Shown here piece after piece: positions 26,823-35,101 of a stretch of DNA of 64,000 nucleotides. The position numbers and the translations under genes are program-made. The stretch comes from an uncultured Granulosicoccaceae bacterium (GTDB taxonomy: Bacteria > Pseudomonadota > Gammaproteobacteria > Granulosicoccales > Granulosicoccaceae), in assembly GCA_938006335.1 (NCBI GenBank), contig CALLMF010000010.1, positions 1 to 64,000 on the forward strand, given 5' to 3'. How positions within the stretch are numbered: the first letter of the stretch is position 1; each line of letters opens with the position of its first letter. Below the pieces are notes generated by a model, which made no database searches, had not been told where the DNA came from, and worked only from the letters and a program-made list of their open reading frames with translations.

Positions 26823-27911
26823 ATGAGCAGCACCGAGGAGTTCACCGAAGACAGCAGCATGATCAAGGTCATGTACATCGTCATTGCTGCTCTCATTGTT
26901 CTGGCCTTTCTCATCTTTGGCGCAGCGCGCCTGATGGGTGGTGGTGACGCGGGCGCCAGCGACACCTTGCTGCGTAACGCGATGCTGGAGCGGATTGCCC
27001 CGGTGGGTGGTGTGCGCACGTCGGCCGATGAGCTGCCAGCGGCGTCCACTGCGGTGGCAGTCGCTGATGCGGGTGGTGCCGAACGCAGCGGCGCCGAGCT
27101 GGTTGAAGGCGTGTGCGCTGCCTGCCACGCCGCAGGGGTTGGCGGTGCGCCGCTGCTCGGTGACGAAGAAGCTTGGGCTACTCGACGGGAAGCCGGTCTC
27201 GATGCGCTGGTTGCGAGCGTGATCAACGGCAAGGGCTCGATGCCTGCGCGGGGTGGCAGCGATTACAGCGATGACGAAATCCGTCGCTCGGTGCAGGCCA
27301 TTGCCTTGTTCGAGGAAAGCGGTGATGCCGAGGGTGATGACTCAGCCGCCGCCGACGCGGCACCGCAAGGCGCAGCAGCAACCGATCAGGCGGCAACTGA
27401 CGCTCCGGCTGACACCGCCGCAGACACTGATGCCGCTACCGACGTAGCTGCGGCCAGCGAAGACGACGCGGCAGCTGCGGAAGACACCGCAGCAGCAGAA
27501 GAGGCGCCAGTCGAGGACACCGCAGCGCCCGCCACCGAAACGGCAACAGCCGAAGCCGCGCCCGCCGCCGAGGAAGCGCCTGCGGCCGAGGAAGCACCCG
27601 CCGCTGACACAGCCGTCGCTGATGCGGCGCCTGCCGCGATCGTGCCGGCAGCCATCGGCGTAGCGCCCGAAAACCTCCCGGATCACGTCAAGGTCACTGT
27701 CGATGGCGTGTGCTCCGGTTGCCATCTGGCAGCGGTAGCGGGCGCACCCAAAACGGGTGACGTTGCGGCTTGGGAGCCGCGCGCAGCGCTGGGCATCGAA
27801 GCATTGACCGCCAGTGTCATTGCGGGCAAGGGCGCCATGCCGGCGCGAGGCGGCTCGAACCTTTCCGACGAAGACATCGCCATCGCGATCCAGTATCTAA
27901 TGAGCAAGTAA
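26823..27911 (+). CDS. Membrane-anchored dihaem cytochrome c (c5-like domains)
   Basis: A 362 aa protein with one N-terminal membrane helix (VMYIVIAALIVLAFLIFGA) and two cytochrome c5-type domains: CAACH at about residue 98 and CSGCH at about residue 297. Each is followed by a GAPLLGDEEAW or GAPKTGDVAAW block and a distal KGSMPARGG or KGAMPARGG Met-ligand segment. They are joined by about 130 residues of Ala/Glu/Asp/Pro-rich low complexity. The start at 26823 is preferred over 26745. It probably accepts electrons in the periplasm. Confidence 0.88.
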   Translation: MSSTEEFTEDSSMIKVMYIVIAALIVLAFLIFGAARLMGGGDAGASDTLLRNAMLERIAPVGGVRTSADELPAASTAVAVADAGGAERSGAELVEGVCAACHAAGVGGAPLLGDEEAWATRREAGLDALVASVINGKGSMPARGGSDYSDDEIRRSVQAIALFEESGDAEGDDSAAADAAPQGAAATDQAATDAPADTAADTDAATDVAAASEDDAAAAEDTAAAEEAPVEDTAAPATETATAEAAPAAEEAPAAEEAPAADTAVADAAPAAIVPAAIGVAPENLPDHVKVTVDGVCSGCHLAAVAGAPKTGDVAAWEPRAALGIEALTASVIAGKGAMPARGGSNLSDEDIAIAIQYLMSK

Positions 27912-27944
27912 GCGACGACCACGCGTCTCGACAGGATCCGTTAC

Positions 27945-28370
27945 ATGGCTCAGTTCAGTGAATTCGTCGGCAATCACACGTTGCTGTTCATCGCATTCTT
28001 TGCGGTGCTCGGCATGATCATTTACACCGAGTGGACGCGGTTCCAGGGAGCGGGAACGTCCCTGTCTCCGTTTGCCGCGACACGCATGGTCAACGGCGGC
28101 GAAGCGCTTCTGCTTGATGTGCGGGCGGCTACGGAGTTCAAGACGGGCCACGTGCTCAACGCGATGAACGTGCCCGTCGGGGACCTCGACAAGCGAATGC
28201 ATGAGTTGCAGAAGTACAAGCAGAAGGACGTGCTCGTCTACTGCGACAATGGCATGCGTACCACGCGTGCCATGGCTCGACTCAAGAAGAATGGCTTCGA
28301 GCAGCTGCACACGCTCGCGGGTGGTCTGGCTGCCTGGGAAAAAGCCAATCTTCCGGTTGTCACCAAATGA
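27945..28370 (+). CDS. Rhodanese-like domain protein, membrane-anchored
   Basis: A 141 aa protein with an N-terminal membrane helix (LLFIAFFAVLGMIIY) and one rhodanese domain (LLLDVRAATEFKTGHVLNAMNVPVG). The catalytic loop VYCDNGMRT has the active Cys followed by a rhodanese-type loop, and GGLAAWEKANLPV closes the domain. It overlaps grxC by 4 nt and is followed by secB, an order also found in Pseudomonas. A role in sulfur or redox handling near the membrane is inferred. Confidence 0.9.
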   Translation: MAQFSEFVGNHTLLFIAFFAVLGMIIYTEWTRFQGAGTSLSPFAATRMVNGGEALLLDVRAATEFKTGHVLNAMNVPVGDLDKRMHELQKYKQKDVLVYCDNGMRTTRAMARLKKNGFEQLHTLAGGLAAWEKANLPVVTK

Positions 28371-28639
28371 TCACCATCTACGAATCATCCTGGTGCGGCT
28401 TCTGCCGCGCGGCCAAGCGCCTGTTACAGAACAAGGGTTGGGAGTTCGAAAGCCGCAATGTCGACGGCAATGCTGCCCTGCGTGCGGAAATGACCGAAAA
28501 GGCCGGCCGGACATCCGTGCCGCAAATCTGGATTGGCGAGACCCACGTCGGTGGTTACGACGACCTTGCCGAGCTGGAATCAAACGACGAACTCGATGCA
28601 CTCTACGAGCGTGCAAAGAACAGCTCACAATCACACTGA
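28367..28639 (+). CDS. grxC: Glutaredoxin 3
   Basis: A 90 aa glutaredoxin that reduces protein disulfides and mixed disulfides with glutathione. The dithiol active site is WCGFC, followed by the TSVPQIWIG cis-proline block and HVGGYDDL for glutathione binding. It overlaps the rhodanese gene by ATGA and lies 11 nt before secB. Confidence 0.95.
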   Translation: MITIYESSWCGFCRAAKRLLQNKGWEFESRNVDGNAALRAEMTEKAGRTSVPQIWIGETHVGGYDDLAELESNDELDALYERAKNSSQSH

Positions 28640-28650
28640 GTAGACTATAA

Positions 28651-29157
28651 ATGGCCGACACAGACGGTGCCGCACCGGCCCCCGCCGCTGCGCCCGACGC
28701 GCAGCAGCCCGTTTTCCGAATCCAGCGTGTCTACTTGAAGGACGTGTCCTTCGAGTCGCCTCAAACACCCAAGGTGTTTGTTGGTAACACGCCGTGGAAA
28801 CCCAATGTTTCCTTGCACCTCAACACGGAAAGCTCGCGTCTCGAGAACGACTTGTTCGAGTGCGTACTCGTGGTTACCGCGACAGTCAAGATGGAAGAAG
28901 AGACGGTATATCTGTGCGAAGTCAAGCAGGCAGGGTTGTTCACGGTCAAGGGCTTCCCCGATGCTGAGCTGGGCAAGATGCTCGGAAGCTTCTGCCCCAA
29001 TATCCTCTTTCCTTTCGCGCGAGAGGAGATCGGCACGCTGGTGCAGAAAGGTGGATTCCCGCAACTGCTGCTGGATCCGGTGAACTTTGATGCGCTGTAC
29101 GTGCAGCACTTGCAGCAGGCGCGTCAGAATGCGCCGGCGCCTGAAACCCCTCAATAG
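28651..29157 (+). CDS. secB: Protein-export chaperone SecB
   Basis: A 168 aa cytosolic chaperone that keeps preproteins unfolded and delivers them to SecA. The family core is clear: FRIQRVYLKDVSFESPQTP, LEVVLVVTATVK-like VLVVTATVKMEEETVYLCEV, FPDAELGKMLGSFCPNILFPFAREEI and KGGFPQLLLDPVNFDALY. An Ala/Pro-rich 20-residue N-terminus precedes the domain. The stop lies 2 nt before the end of an insertion sequence. Confidence 0.96.
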   Translation: MADTDGAAPAPAAAPDAQQPVFRIQRVYLKDVSFESPQTPKVFVGNTPWKPNVSLHLNTESSRLENDLFECVLVVTATVKMEEETVYLCEVKQAGLFTVKGFPDAELGKMLGSFCPNILFPFAREEIGTLVQKGGFPQLLLDPVNFDALYVQHLQQARQNAPAPETPQ

Positions 29158-29159
29158 CA

Positions 29160-29182
29160 CCTAACTGGCCTACTTGGCTGTT
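29160..29182 (+). repeat. Left terminal inverted repeat of the 1 kb insertion sequence
   Basis: CCTAACTGGCCTACTTGG followed by CTGTT. It matches the complement of 30156-30178 except at one base. Confidence 0.85.
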
Positions 29183-29203
29183 GTTATCGCTCGACACGAA
29201 CGT

Positions 29204-30100
29204 TCAGCCATCGCAGCCCGCCATCGGCAGGTTCTTGGACGCTTTCGTGTTGAGCAGCACGGTGTTGTGATAGTGCAGATAGATTGCGATCACATCCTCT
29301 AGCGCGCTCGTCTTCTTGGTAGTGCACCAGGTGCGGCGGGCAAAGCGCTTGATGTTGTCGCGCAACATCGCCAGCGTGTGGTTGATCCAGTACAAGGGAT
29401 CATGGCCGGTGCGCTTCAGCTCGCCTTGCCCGGTCAAGGAGCCGCGCACGGAGCGGTAGGTGCGATGCGTCGCGCCGGGCAGGGTCTTGCGAATTTCACC
29501 GGGATAGCGCCCGTGCTCATCGGAGTCGATCACGACGTCTTGGGGCATATGGTCGGCCGCGGCGCTCAGCACACGTTTGCGCATTGAGGCGCTGCGATCG
29601 CGCCTGTGGCCGTATCGTTCCCGAGCCCGCTGGGCTGAGGGCCCGGAGGCAGGGATGGCTGCCACCCCGAAACCGATGATGAAACGCTGATCGAACGCAC
29701 AGAGCACGGCGACTGACAGCGGCTTCAGGCGGGAGTGCTCGAAACTGATCAGCTCATCCCACTGCACGTGCTCGAACGGCCCGTTGGCTTCTAGCCAAGC
29801 GGCATGCTTCAGCCGCGCTTGTGCGCCAAGGTAGGCGATCTTGCGCGCAACAGTCTGCCGGGTACACCCGAGCTTGATGGCGATACGCCGCTGCGAGGTG
29901 CTGCAGGAGATGTCGACCTCAATGGGACGATTCAACCGGCGTCGCTTTTGGCGGTAGGTCGGTGTGGTGGTGGCGCTGGAGTGGCAGGCACCACACGTTT
30001 TGCAGCGAAAACGTTGGATGAGTTGGGCATCGTCGGCACGACGATAGCGTCCAAAACGAATGGAGCATCCGGCTCCGCAGCGGGGGCAGTCAGGGTTCAT
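29204..30100 (-). CDS. Transposase with zinc ribbon and DDE-type domain
   Basis: A 298 aa transposase from ATG 30100; the frame is open further but the repeat end at 30178 limits the gene. The N-terminus has a zinc ribbon (CPRCGAGC and CKTCG), then a helix-turn-helix (SQRRIAIKLGCTRQTVARKI). The nuclease domain begins HVQWDELISFEHS, with a second acidic residue in VIDSDEHGRYPG and a late INHTLAMLRDNIKRFARRTW helix. No frameshift or stop is seen, so it is probably active. Confidence 0.88.
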   Translation of the reverse strand: MNPDCPRCGAGCSIRFGRYRRADDAQLIQRFRCKTCGACHSSATTTPTYRQKRRRLNRPIEVDISCSTSQRRIAIKLGCTRQTVARKIAYLGAQARLKHAAWLEANGPFEHVQWDELISFEHSRLKPLSVAVLCAFDQRFIIGFGVAAIPASGPSAQRARERYGHRRDRSASMRKRVLSAAADHMPQDVVIDSDEHGRYPGEIRKTLPGATHRTYRSVRGSLTGQGELKRTGHDPLYWINHTLAMLRDNIKRFARRTWCTTKKTSALEDVIAIYLHYHNTVLLNTKASKNLPMAGCDG

Positions 30101-30155
30101 ATCCGTTGAACCAGGTTGTTTAGTCAGGCCGGGACTATACGCCAGAACGTTGACC

Positions 30156-30178
30156 AACACCCAAGTAGGCCAGTTAGG
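30156..30178 (-). repeat. Right terminal inverted repeat of the 1 kb insertion sequence
   Basis: Read on the minus strand it is CCTAACTGGCCTACTTGG followed by GTGTT. It contains the TAA that now ends trmL. Confidence 0.85.
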
Positions 30179-30644
30179 GGAAGCCAAGCTGCCGCCAAGC
30201 CTCATACACAACAACCGCCACCGAGTTGGACAGATTGAGACTCCTGTTGCCCGGTCGCATCGGCAGGCGTAGCTTGGCGGCGACGTCTTTGCGCGATCTG
30301 ACCGAGTCCGGGAGACCGCTTGACTCCGAGCCGAATACCGCGATGTCTCCTGCTTGCCACTCAACATCCGTATGCCTCCGGTCTCCTCGTGTCGTGATCA
30401 GAAACAGGCGCAGGGTGTGGTTCTGCTGTGCGTCGATGGCCGCAATACACGCATCGAGATTTTCATGCACATGAACATTGGCCGTATCTCGGTAGTCGAG
30501 TCCGGCACGTCGTAGTGCTTTCGTATCCAGCGAAAAACCAAGAGGTTCGATCAGATGCAAGGTAACGCCGGTGTTGGCTGCGAGGCGCATGGCGTTGCCG
30601 GTATTCGGAGCGATCTCCGGTTGATGTAGTACGACGTGAATCAT
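30174..30644 (-). CDS. trmL: tRNA (cytidine/uridine-2'-O-)-methyltransferase TrmL, C-terminus clipped
   Basis: A 156 aa SPOUT methyltransferase that 2'-O-methylates the wobble base of tRNA-Leu. Family motifs are [50 protein letters not shown] and the knot region [31 protein letters not shown]. The native protein normally has a few more residues after RQLGYPG. Here the reading frame enters the insertion-sequence repeat and stops immediately, so the last few residues are missing or replaced. The knot is intact, so activity may be kept. Confidence 0.92.
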   Translation of the reverse strand: MIHVVLHQPEIAPNTGNAMRLAANTGVTLHLIEPLGFSLDTKALRRAGLDYRDTANVHVHENLDACIAAIDAQQNHTLRLFLITTRGDRRHTDVEWQAGDIAVFGSESSGLPDSVRSRKDVAAKLRLPMRPGNRSLNLSNSVAVVVYEAWRQLGFP

Positions 30645-30780
30645 GAAGATCTACTCGTGGCGCCGGAATATTGTCGGCGATGTGTATGCCGTGGAATGTA
30701 TGGGTGCCGACAGGCACGTGCTCGCGACGAGGTTGCCTGAAACTGATTGTTTGCAATGCTTATATGTGACAAGAGCTACT

Positions 30781-30811
30781 TTGACCTTGCCGTAGTGCCT
30801 GCGGCGCACTA
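30781..30811 (+). promoter_or_regulatory. Possible promoter/operator of the pilus-like operon
   Basis: TTGACC (30781-30786) resembles a -35 box and is followed by a perfect dyad TAGTGC-(7 nt)-GCACTA (30793-30798 and 30806-30811). CACTAT at 30807-30812 is a poor -10 at a long spacing. The dyad could be a regulator site about 100 nt upstream of the operon start. Confidence 0.35.
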
Positions 30812-30912
30812 TGGTTTCTACAGTGGCCATCAAGCGTTCTGACAAGCTTCGTGGCAACACGGGTCTCATCAGGAGTCTGATGGGTTACGTGATCTGTAGG
30901 GGATAGTCTCGC

Positions 30913-31914
30913 GTGAACAATGAGCTGAGCAGTCCGGGTGGCATGGGTGTCGATCTTGATCGACGCTACGAGCATGTGTCAGCGGAAGTTCCGTTCGCAC
31001 CGGTCGGTAGCGTGTTCGGATTTTTCGGTGGCGGCGGTCGTGCTGCGGTACTCGATGCAATAACACTTGCACTGGGTAATGACGATGCCTGCATCCTGGT
31101 TCAAGGTGAGCCCGGTAGCGGAAAGACGACCCTTTCATCCGTGCTTGGTGAGCGTTGCAAGGCAACGCACAACATCATCCGCTACGAGCGCGACGAACTG
31201 TCGGTCGCTCATGTGTTACATCAATTGGTTGTGGAGCTTTGCCCGCGTCAAGTGTCTGCGCCGGACGGCAAGGCCGACAGCGGCAGCGTGGATGTCCGTC
31301 AAATTGATGCTTACAAGGATGCGGTTATCTCTCGCCTGGAGCTCAAGACGCCAGGTGGCAGGCCTGTATTGTTGCTGCTCGATTCGCGCACACGCATGCG
31401 GCCGCCCGTGCGACGGCTGTTGGACGAGCTCACTTCGGTGCGTCGGCTTGGCAATCGCATGTTTCAGGTGGTGGTGTTCGAGCAGGTAGATACATGGTCC
31501 AGGCATACCGGACAACACGCTCCGGAAGCGACGCGTGCAGTCAATCATCACAGGTTGAGAAGGCTGACCCTCGCCGAGATTGGTGAATATCTACATCACA
31601 ACATGCTGTTGTTCGATTTCAATCGACGGCATGTGTTCAATCGGGAGATGGCGTACTTCATTGCGGATCGTTCGCAAGGCGTATTCCGGTCGATCAATAC
31701 GATCGCGCGCAACGCTTTCACCATTGCGCGGCTCGAGGGGCTTGATCGCCCGAGCATGTCGCATCTGCTGCTCGCGGGCCTCCCACCTGCAGAAGACGAG
31801 CCGACGCCAGGTCCCAAATTTATCGTGCGTAACCGCAAGGCAGTTATTGCATTGCTAGGTTCGAGTGTTGTAGCCTCTGCAGCAGCGCTTGTCCTGCTAG
31901 CACTTCGCCAGTAG
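30913..31914 (+). CDS. AAA ATPase, ExeA/MshM-like, membrane-anchored
   Basis: A 333 aa protein starting at GTG 30913 with AGGGGAT upstream. Walker A GEPGSGKTT lies at residues 65-73. The Walker B strand is PVLLLLDS, lacking the usual Asp-Glu pair, so hydrolysis may be altered. RLRRLTLAEIGEYLHHNM and FIADRSQGVFRSINTIARNA are typical of ExeA/MshM proteins, which help secretins or pili assemble at the cell wall. A single C-terminal membrane helix covers about residues 310-331. It is the first gene of the pilus-like operon, ahead of the secretin. Confidence 0.82.
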   Translation: MNNELSSPGGMGVDLDRRYEHVSAEVPFAPVGSVFGFFGGGGRAAVLDAITLALGNDDACILVQGEPGSGKTTLSSVLGERCKATHNIIRYERDELSVAHVLHQLVVELCPRQVSAPDGKADSGSVDVRQIDAYKDAVISRLELKTPGGRPVLLLLDSRTRMRPPVRRLLDELTSVRRLGNRMFQVVVFEQVDTWSRHTGQHAPEATRAVNHHRLRRLTLAEIGEYLHHNMLLFDFNRRHVFNREMAYFIADRSQGVFRSINTIARNAFTIARLEGLDRPSMSHLLLAGLPPAEDEPTPGPKFIVRNRKAVIALLGSSVVASAAALVLLALRQ

Positions 31915-31985
31915 CGACAAGTATCCAAGGGGCAGGAAGCCCCGGTGAGTTTCGGCCATGCTGGCCGGGCAGGACAAGGACAGTC

Positions 31986-33662
31986 ATGTGGGAACACCGC
32001 CATTGGCAAGCCATCGCTGCTTGCTTCGTATACATCGCTCCGTCTGCTGCCGAGTTGCGAGGCAGTTCACGGTTTTTGATGCTGGCCGCGACAGCGCTTG
32101 TGTTCGCATCTGCATGCGAGCTCGCGCCGGTGGACGAGCCGGGCGCGTTGTCGCTGCGCCAGGAAGTCGCTGACTGGCAGCTTGATTCCGGTCTCAAGCC
32201 CGACAAGGCCCCATCCGATGCTCGCGGCTCGGCGGTCCGTGCTGACGCCCGCCCTACCGATGCGTCGGTTGTCGATGCGTTGCAAGCGGAGGCCTTGGCT
32301 CATCGGGTCAGTGTTGACGCAGCGCAGGTTCCGGTTTCCTCCTTGCTGTTCTTGTTGACGCGTGAGGCGGATCTCGATCTTGTTCTGCTCTCCGAGCTTG
32401 ATCAGGCAGTCACGTATCGCGCAGCGGATCAGCCGCTGTCGGAGGTTCTTGATGCACTAGCCACCCAGGTTCCCTTCGACTGGCTTGTCGATGGACGGTC
32501 TCTGAGAGTGCGGGACCATGCACTGTATTCCGAAAGCTACGCGATCGACTACATCGACATGCAGCGAAGCACACGCAGCCGTGTGGGTCTCGCTACGCGT
32601 GTCGGTACGCTGAGTAGCTCGGCGACGTCGTCGGATGGTTCTGCCGTGGCTAACGGCTCAGAAACACTGATCGAGAATCACAGCGATCATCGCTTCTGGG
32701 AATCCCTCGCTGACGATCTGGAAGGCCTGCTCCAGGCAAGTGTGGAGTCTGCTGCACGCTTCTCCCTAAATCAGGAAGCTGGGCTAGTGACCTTGCATGC
32801 GGGCCCGACATTGCACCGGCGTGTACGTCGTTATCTCGATCGCATGCATGACAGTGTTGGCCGGCAAGTATTGATAGAGGCGAGCGTCGTCGAGGTCACG
32901 TTGTCGGATAGCTACGAGACAGGGATCGACTGGCAGTTGCTTGCCAACGGGCTCAATGGTTTTAGTGCCGCACAGATTCTTGGCGCCTTGCCTGTGGTGG
33001 ATGCGGATTCGGTCGGCCGTCTGCCAGCTCCGTCGGCGCTCTTCAGTGTGGTGCAGAAAACCGAGTACGGCGATGTGTCTGCCACCTTGTCACTACTGGA
33101 ACAGTTTGGTGATGTGCGTATTCTGTCCCGACCCCGGATTATCGCGATGAACAATCAGGCTTCGGTACTCAAGGTCGTTGATAACCGTGTGTACTTCACC
33201 GTCAATGTCGAACGCCGTAGTACTGATGATCGCGATGAGATCGTCACTGAATCGGAAATCCATACGGTGCCGGTGGGTCTGGTAATGAACGTGACGCCAC
33301 AGATTGGTCGTGACGATCAGGTCATGCTCAACGTCAGACCGACGCTGTCGCGCATTCTGGGATTTGTCGATGACCCCAATCCCGAGCTTGCCTTGGCCAA
33401 TGTCAGTAACGGCGTGCCTGAAATTCAAGTACGTGAGCTCGAATCGATGTTGACCGTGAAGAGCGGTAACGTCGCGATCATCGGCGGTTTGATGCAGGAC
33501 GCCACGCGTAATCGCGATCGTGGTGTAGCGGGGCTGGCGCGTTTGCCGCTGATCGGTCCCTTGTTTTCCTACCGCACACGCGCACAGGAGCGTAGCGAGC
33601 TATTGATCGTGCTGAAACCTACGGTGCTCTCCCGAGTGTCATCCAGTGAATTCGTGCGATAG
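31986..33662 (+). CDS. Secretin (MshL/PilQ/GspD family)
   Basis: A 558 aa outer-membrane channel protein. ATG 31986 has AAGGA upstream; an internal ATG at 32079 would start directly at a lipoprotein-like signal (VFASAC), so the true N-terminus is uncertain. Residues 95-175 form an STN/N0 domain, 230-290 an N1-like domain, and the C-terminal half is the secretin barrel with VLIEASVVEVTLSD, the LLEQFGDVRILSRPRI segment and VKSGNVAIIGGLMQD followed by PLIGPLFSYR. The compact form fits MSHA-type or type IV pilus secretins. Confidence 0.9.
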   Translation: MWEHRHWQAIAACFVYIAPSAAELRGSSRFLMLAATALVFASACELAPVDEPGALSLRQEVADWQLDSGLKPDKAPSDARGSAVRADARPTDASVVDALQAEALAHRVSVDAAQVPVSSLLFLLTREADLDLVLLSELDQAVTYRAADQPLSEVLDALATQVPFDWLVDGRSLRVRDHALYSESYAIDYIDMQRSTRSRVGLATRVGTLSSSATSSDGSAVANGSETLIENHSDHRFWESLADDLEGLLQASVESAARFSLNQEAGLVTLHAGPTLHRRVRRYLDRMHDSVGRQVLIEASVVEVTLSDSYETGIDWQLLANGLNGFSAAQILGALPVVDADSVGRLPAPSALFSVVQKTEYGDVSATLSLLEQFGDVRILSRPRIIAMNNQASVLKVVDNRVYFTVNVERRSTDDRDEIVTESEIHTVPVGLVMNVTPQIGRDDQVMLNVRPTLSRILGFVDDPNPELALANVSNGVPEIQVRELESMLTVKSGNVAIIGGLMQDATRNRDRGVAGLARLPLIGPLFSYRTRAQERSELLIVLKPTVLSRVSSSEFVR

Positions 33663-33664
33663 GC

Positions 33665-35101
33665 GTGGTGCATACCTCCATCGACATGGCCTTACCTTCG
33701 CTGACACATCCCGACGATTGGATTGCTGATCCGGTCGCTGTGAGCGCTCTGGACAAGGCGGTAGCGGTGCGTCACTCGGTACTGCCCATCGGATTCAATG
33801 CCGCAACAGGGCATCTGCATCTTGCGATGACTCGGCCCGAGGACAGCCTGCGACGCCGGGAGCTTGATGCCGTGGTCAACCCGCGGCATACACTGCGCTG
33901 GCACAGGGCGACAGATGATGTCGTGCGAGAGGGGCTGCAGCGCTGTTATGGAGCGTCGGCTGATGCGTTTGCGAGCCCACAGACCGAAGTCACCAGCGGT
34001 GATGCAGATGAAGACCAGCGAGCGGTACGCCTGGTCGATGAGCTCTTGCACGGGGCAGTCGCGTGGAGAGCGTCTGATCTGCACGTGCTGCCGGGTCCTC
34101 GCGTTACTCGCGTACGTACTCGTGTCGATGGCCATCTGCGTGATTTCAGGGAGGTGGACGGTAGCGATACAAGCGCGGTGATCAATCGAATCAAGGTGAT
34201 GTCATCTCTCGATGTTGCGGAGACGCGGCGCCCTCAGGATGGTCGCATGCAGCGATTGGTATCAGCGCGCCCTGTCGATATGCGGGTATCTACGTTTCCG
34301 CTGTTGCATCAGGAGAGCGTCGTTGTGCGTCTGCATGACAAAGCGTGCGCACCCGGGTCCTTGTCCGCACTCGGACTTGATGCGGCCACGCTTGCTGATA
34401 TCCATGCAGTGCTGGATGGGCCGCCCGGATTGGTGATTTCTTGTGGGCCTACGGGTTCGGGCAAGACGACGACCTTGTATGCCTTGCTCAAGTCCATGGA
34501 CGATGGCACGCGCTCCTTGATGACACTTGAAGACCCGGTTGAGCATGCGCTGGAGGGGGTCGCCCAGGCCTCAGTGGATCCATCTCGCGCGATTGATTTT
34601 GCCAGTGGCATTCGCGCCTTGTTGAGACAGGACCCCGATGTGTTGCTGGTTGGCGAGATCCGCGATGCGGAAAGTTGCCGCATGGCGGTACGCGCCGCCT
34701 TGTCGGGCATGCGGGTGCTCGCAACCTTGCATGCGGACAGTAGTAGTCTGGCTGTCACTCGGCTCGTCGAGCTCGGCGCCGACCCTAACGAACTCGCATC
34801 GACACTCGTTGCTGTGCTTGCACAACGCTTGCTACGTCGACGTGATCAGGCGGGTAGAAGCTTGTTGCTCGAAATTCTGCGTGTGTGCCCTGAGATTCGT
34901 ACAGCCATCAAGCGTGCTGCGGATGCCGACACTATCGCAAGGCTTGCGTTTTCCCATCGACCCCGATTGGAGCAATTGGCATGGGATGCCGTCCGCTCGG
35001 GTGATATCGATCGCGCTGATGTGGTGCGCACCTTTGGTCATCAGACACTTCACTTGAACAAGGAGGCGCAAGGATGCGCATACCCCACTACCGATACCTG
35101 A
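33665..35101 (+). CDS. GspE/MshE-type assembly ATPase without zinc motif
   Basis: A 478 aa cytoplasmic ATPase that powers pilus or pseudopilus assembly. The start is GTG 33665, 2 nt after the secretin stop; ATG 33686 is an alternative. Walker A GPTGSGKTTTLYALL is near residue 263, the Asp box is RVRTRVDGHLRDF, Walker B is VLLVGEIRDAES and the His box is LATLHAD. The tetracysteine zinc motif usual in GspE/PilB is absent; after AQRLLRRRDQ the sequence goes straight to the C-terminal helices. The N-terminal domain is also short. Confidence 0.9.
   Translation: MVHTSIDMALPSLTHPDDWIADPVAVSALDKAVAVRHSVLPIGFNAATGHLHLAMTRPEDSLRRRELDAVVNPRHTLRWHRATDDVVREGLQRCYGASADAFASPQTEVTSGDADEDQRAVRLVDELLHGAVAWRASDLHVLPGPRVTRVRTRVDGHLRDFREVDGSDTSAVINRIKVMSSLDVAETRRPQDGRMQRLVSARPVDMRVSTFPLLHQESVVVRLHDKACAPGSLSALGLDAATLADIHAVLDGPPGLVISCGPTGSGKTTTLYALLKSMDDGTRSLMTLEDPVEHALEGVAQASVDPSRAIDFASGIRALLRQDPDVLLVGEIRDAESCRMAVRAALSGMRVLATLHADSSSLAVTRLVELGADPNELASTLVAVLAQRLLRRRDQAGRSLLLEILRVCPEIRTAIKRAADADTIARLAFSHRPRLEQLAWDAVRSGDIDRADVVRTFGHQTLHLNKEAQGCAYPTTDT

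Larger units (their letters stand above)
29160..30178 (-). mobile_element. Insertion sequence with zinc-ribbon DDE transposase
   Basis: A 1019 bp element bounded by a near-perfect terminal inverted repeat: CCTAACTGGCCTACTTGG at 29160-29177 and its complement at 30161-30178, extending to 23 bp with one mismatch. It holds one transposase gene on the minus strand. I see no clear target duplication. It lies between the secB stop and the 3' end of trmL, whose stop codon is inside the right repeat. The transposase suggests an IS1/IS1595-like zinc-ribbon group; I cannot name the family with certainty. Confidence 0.85.
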
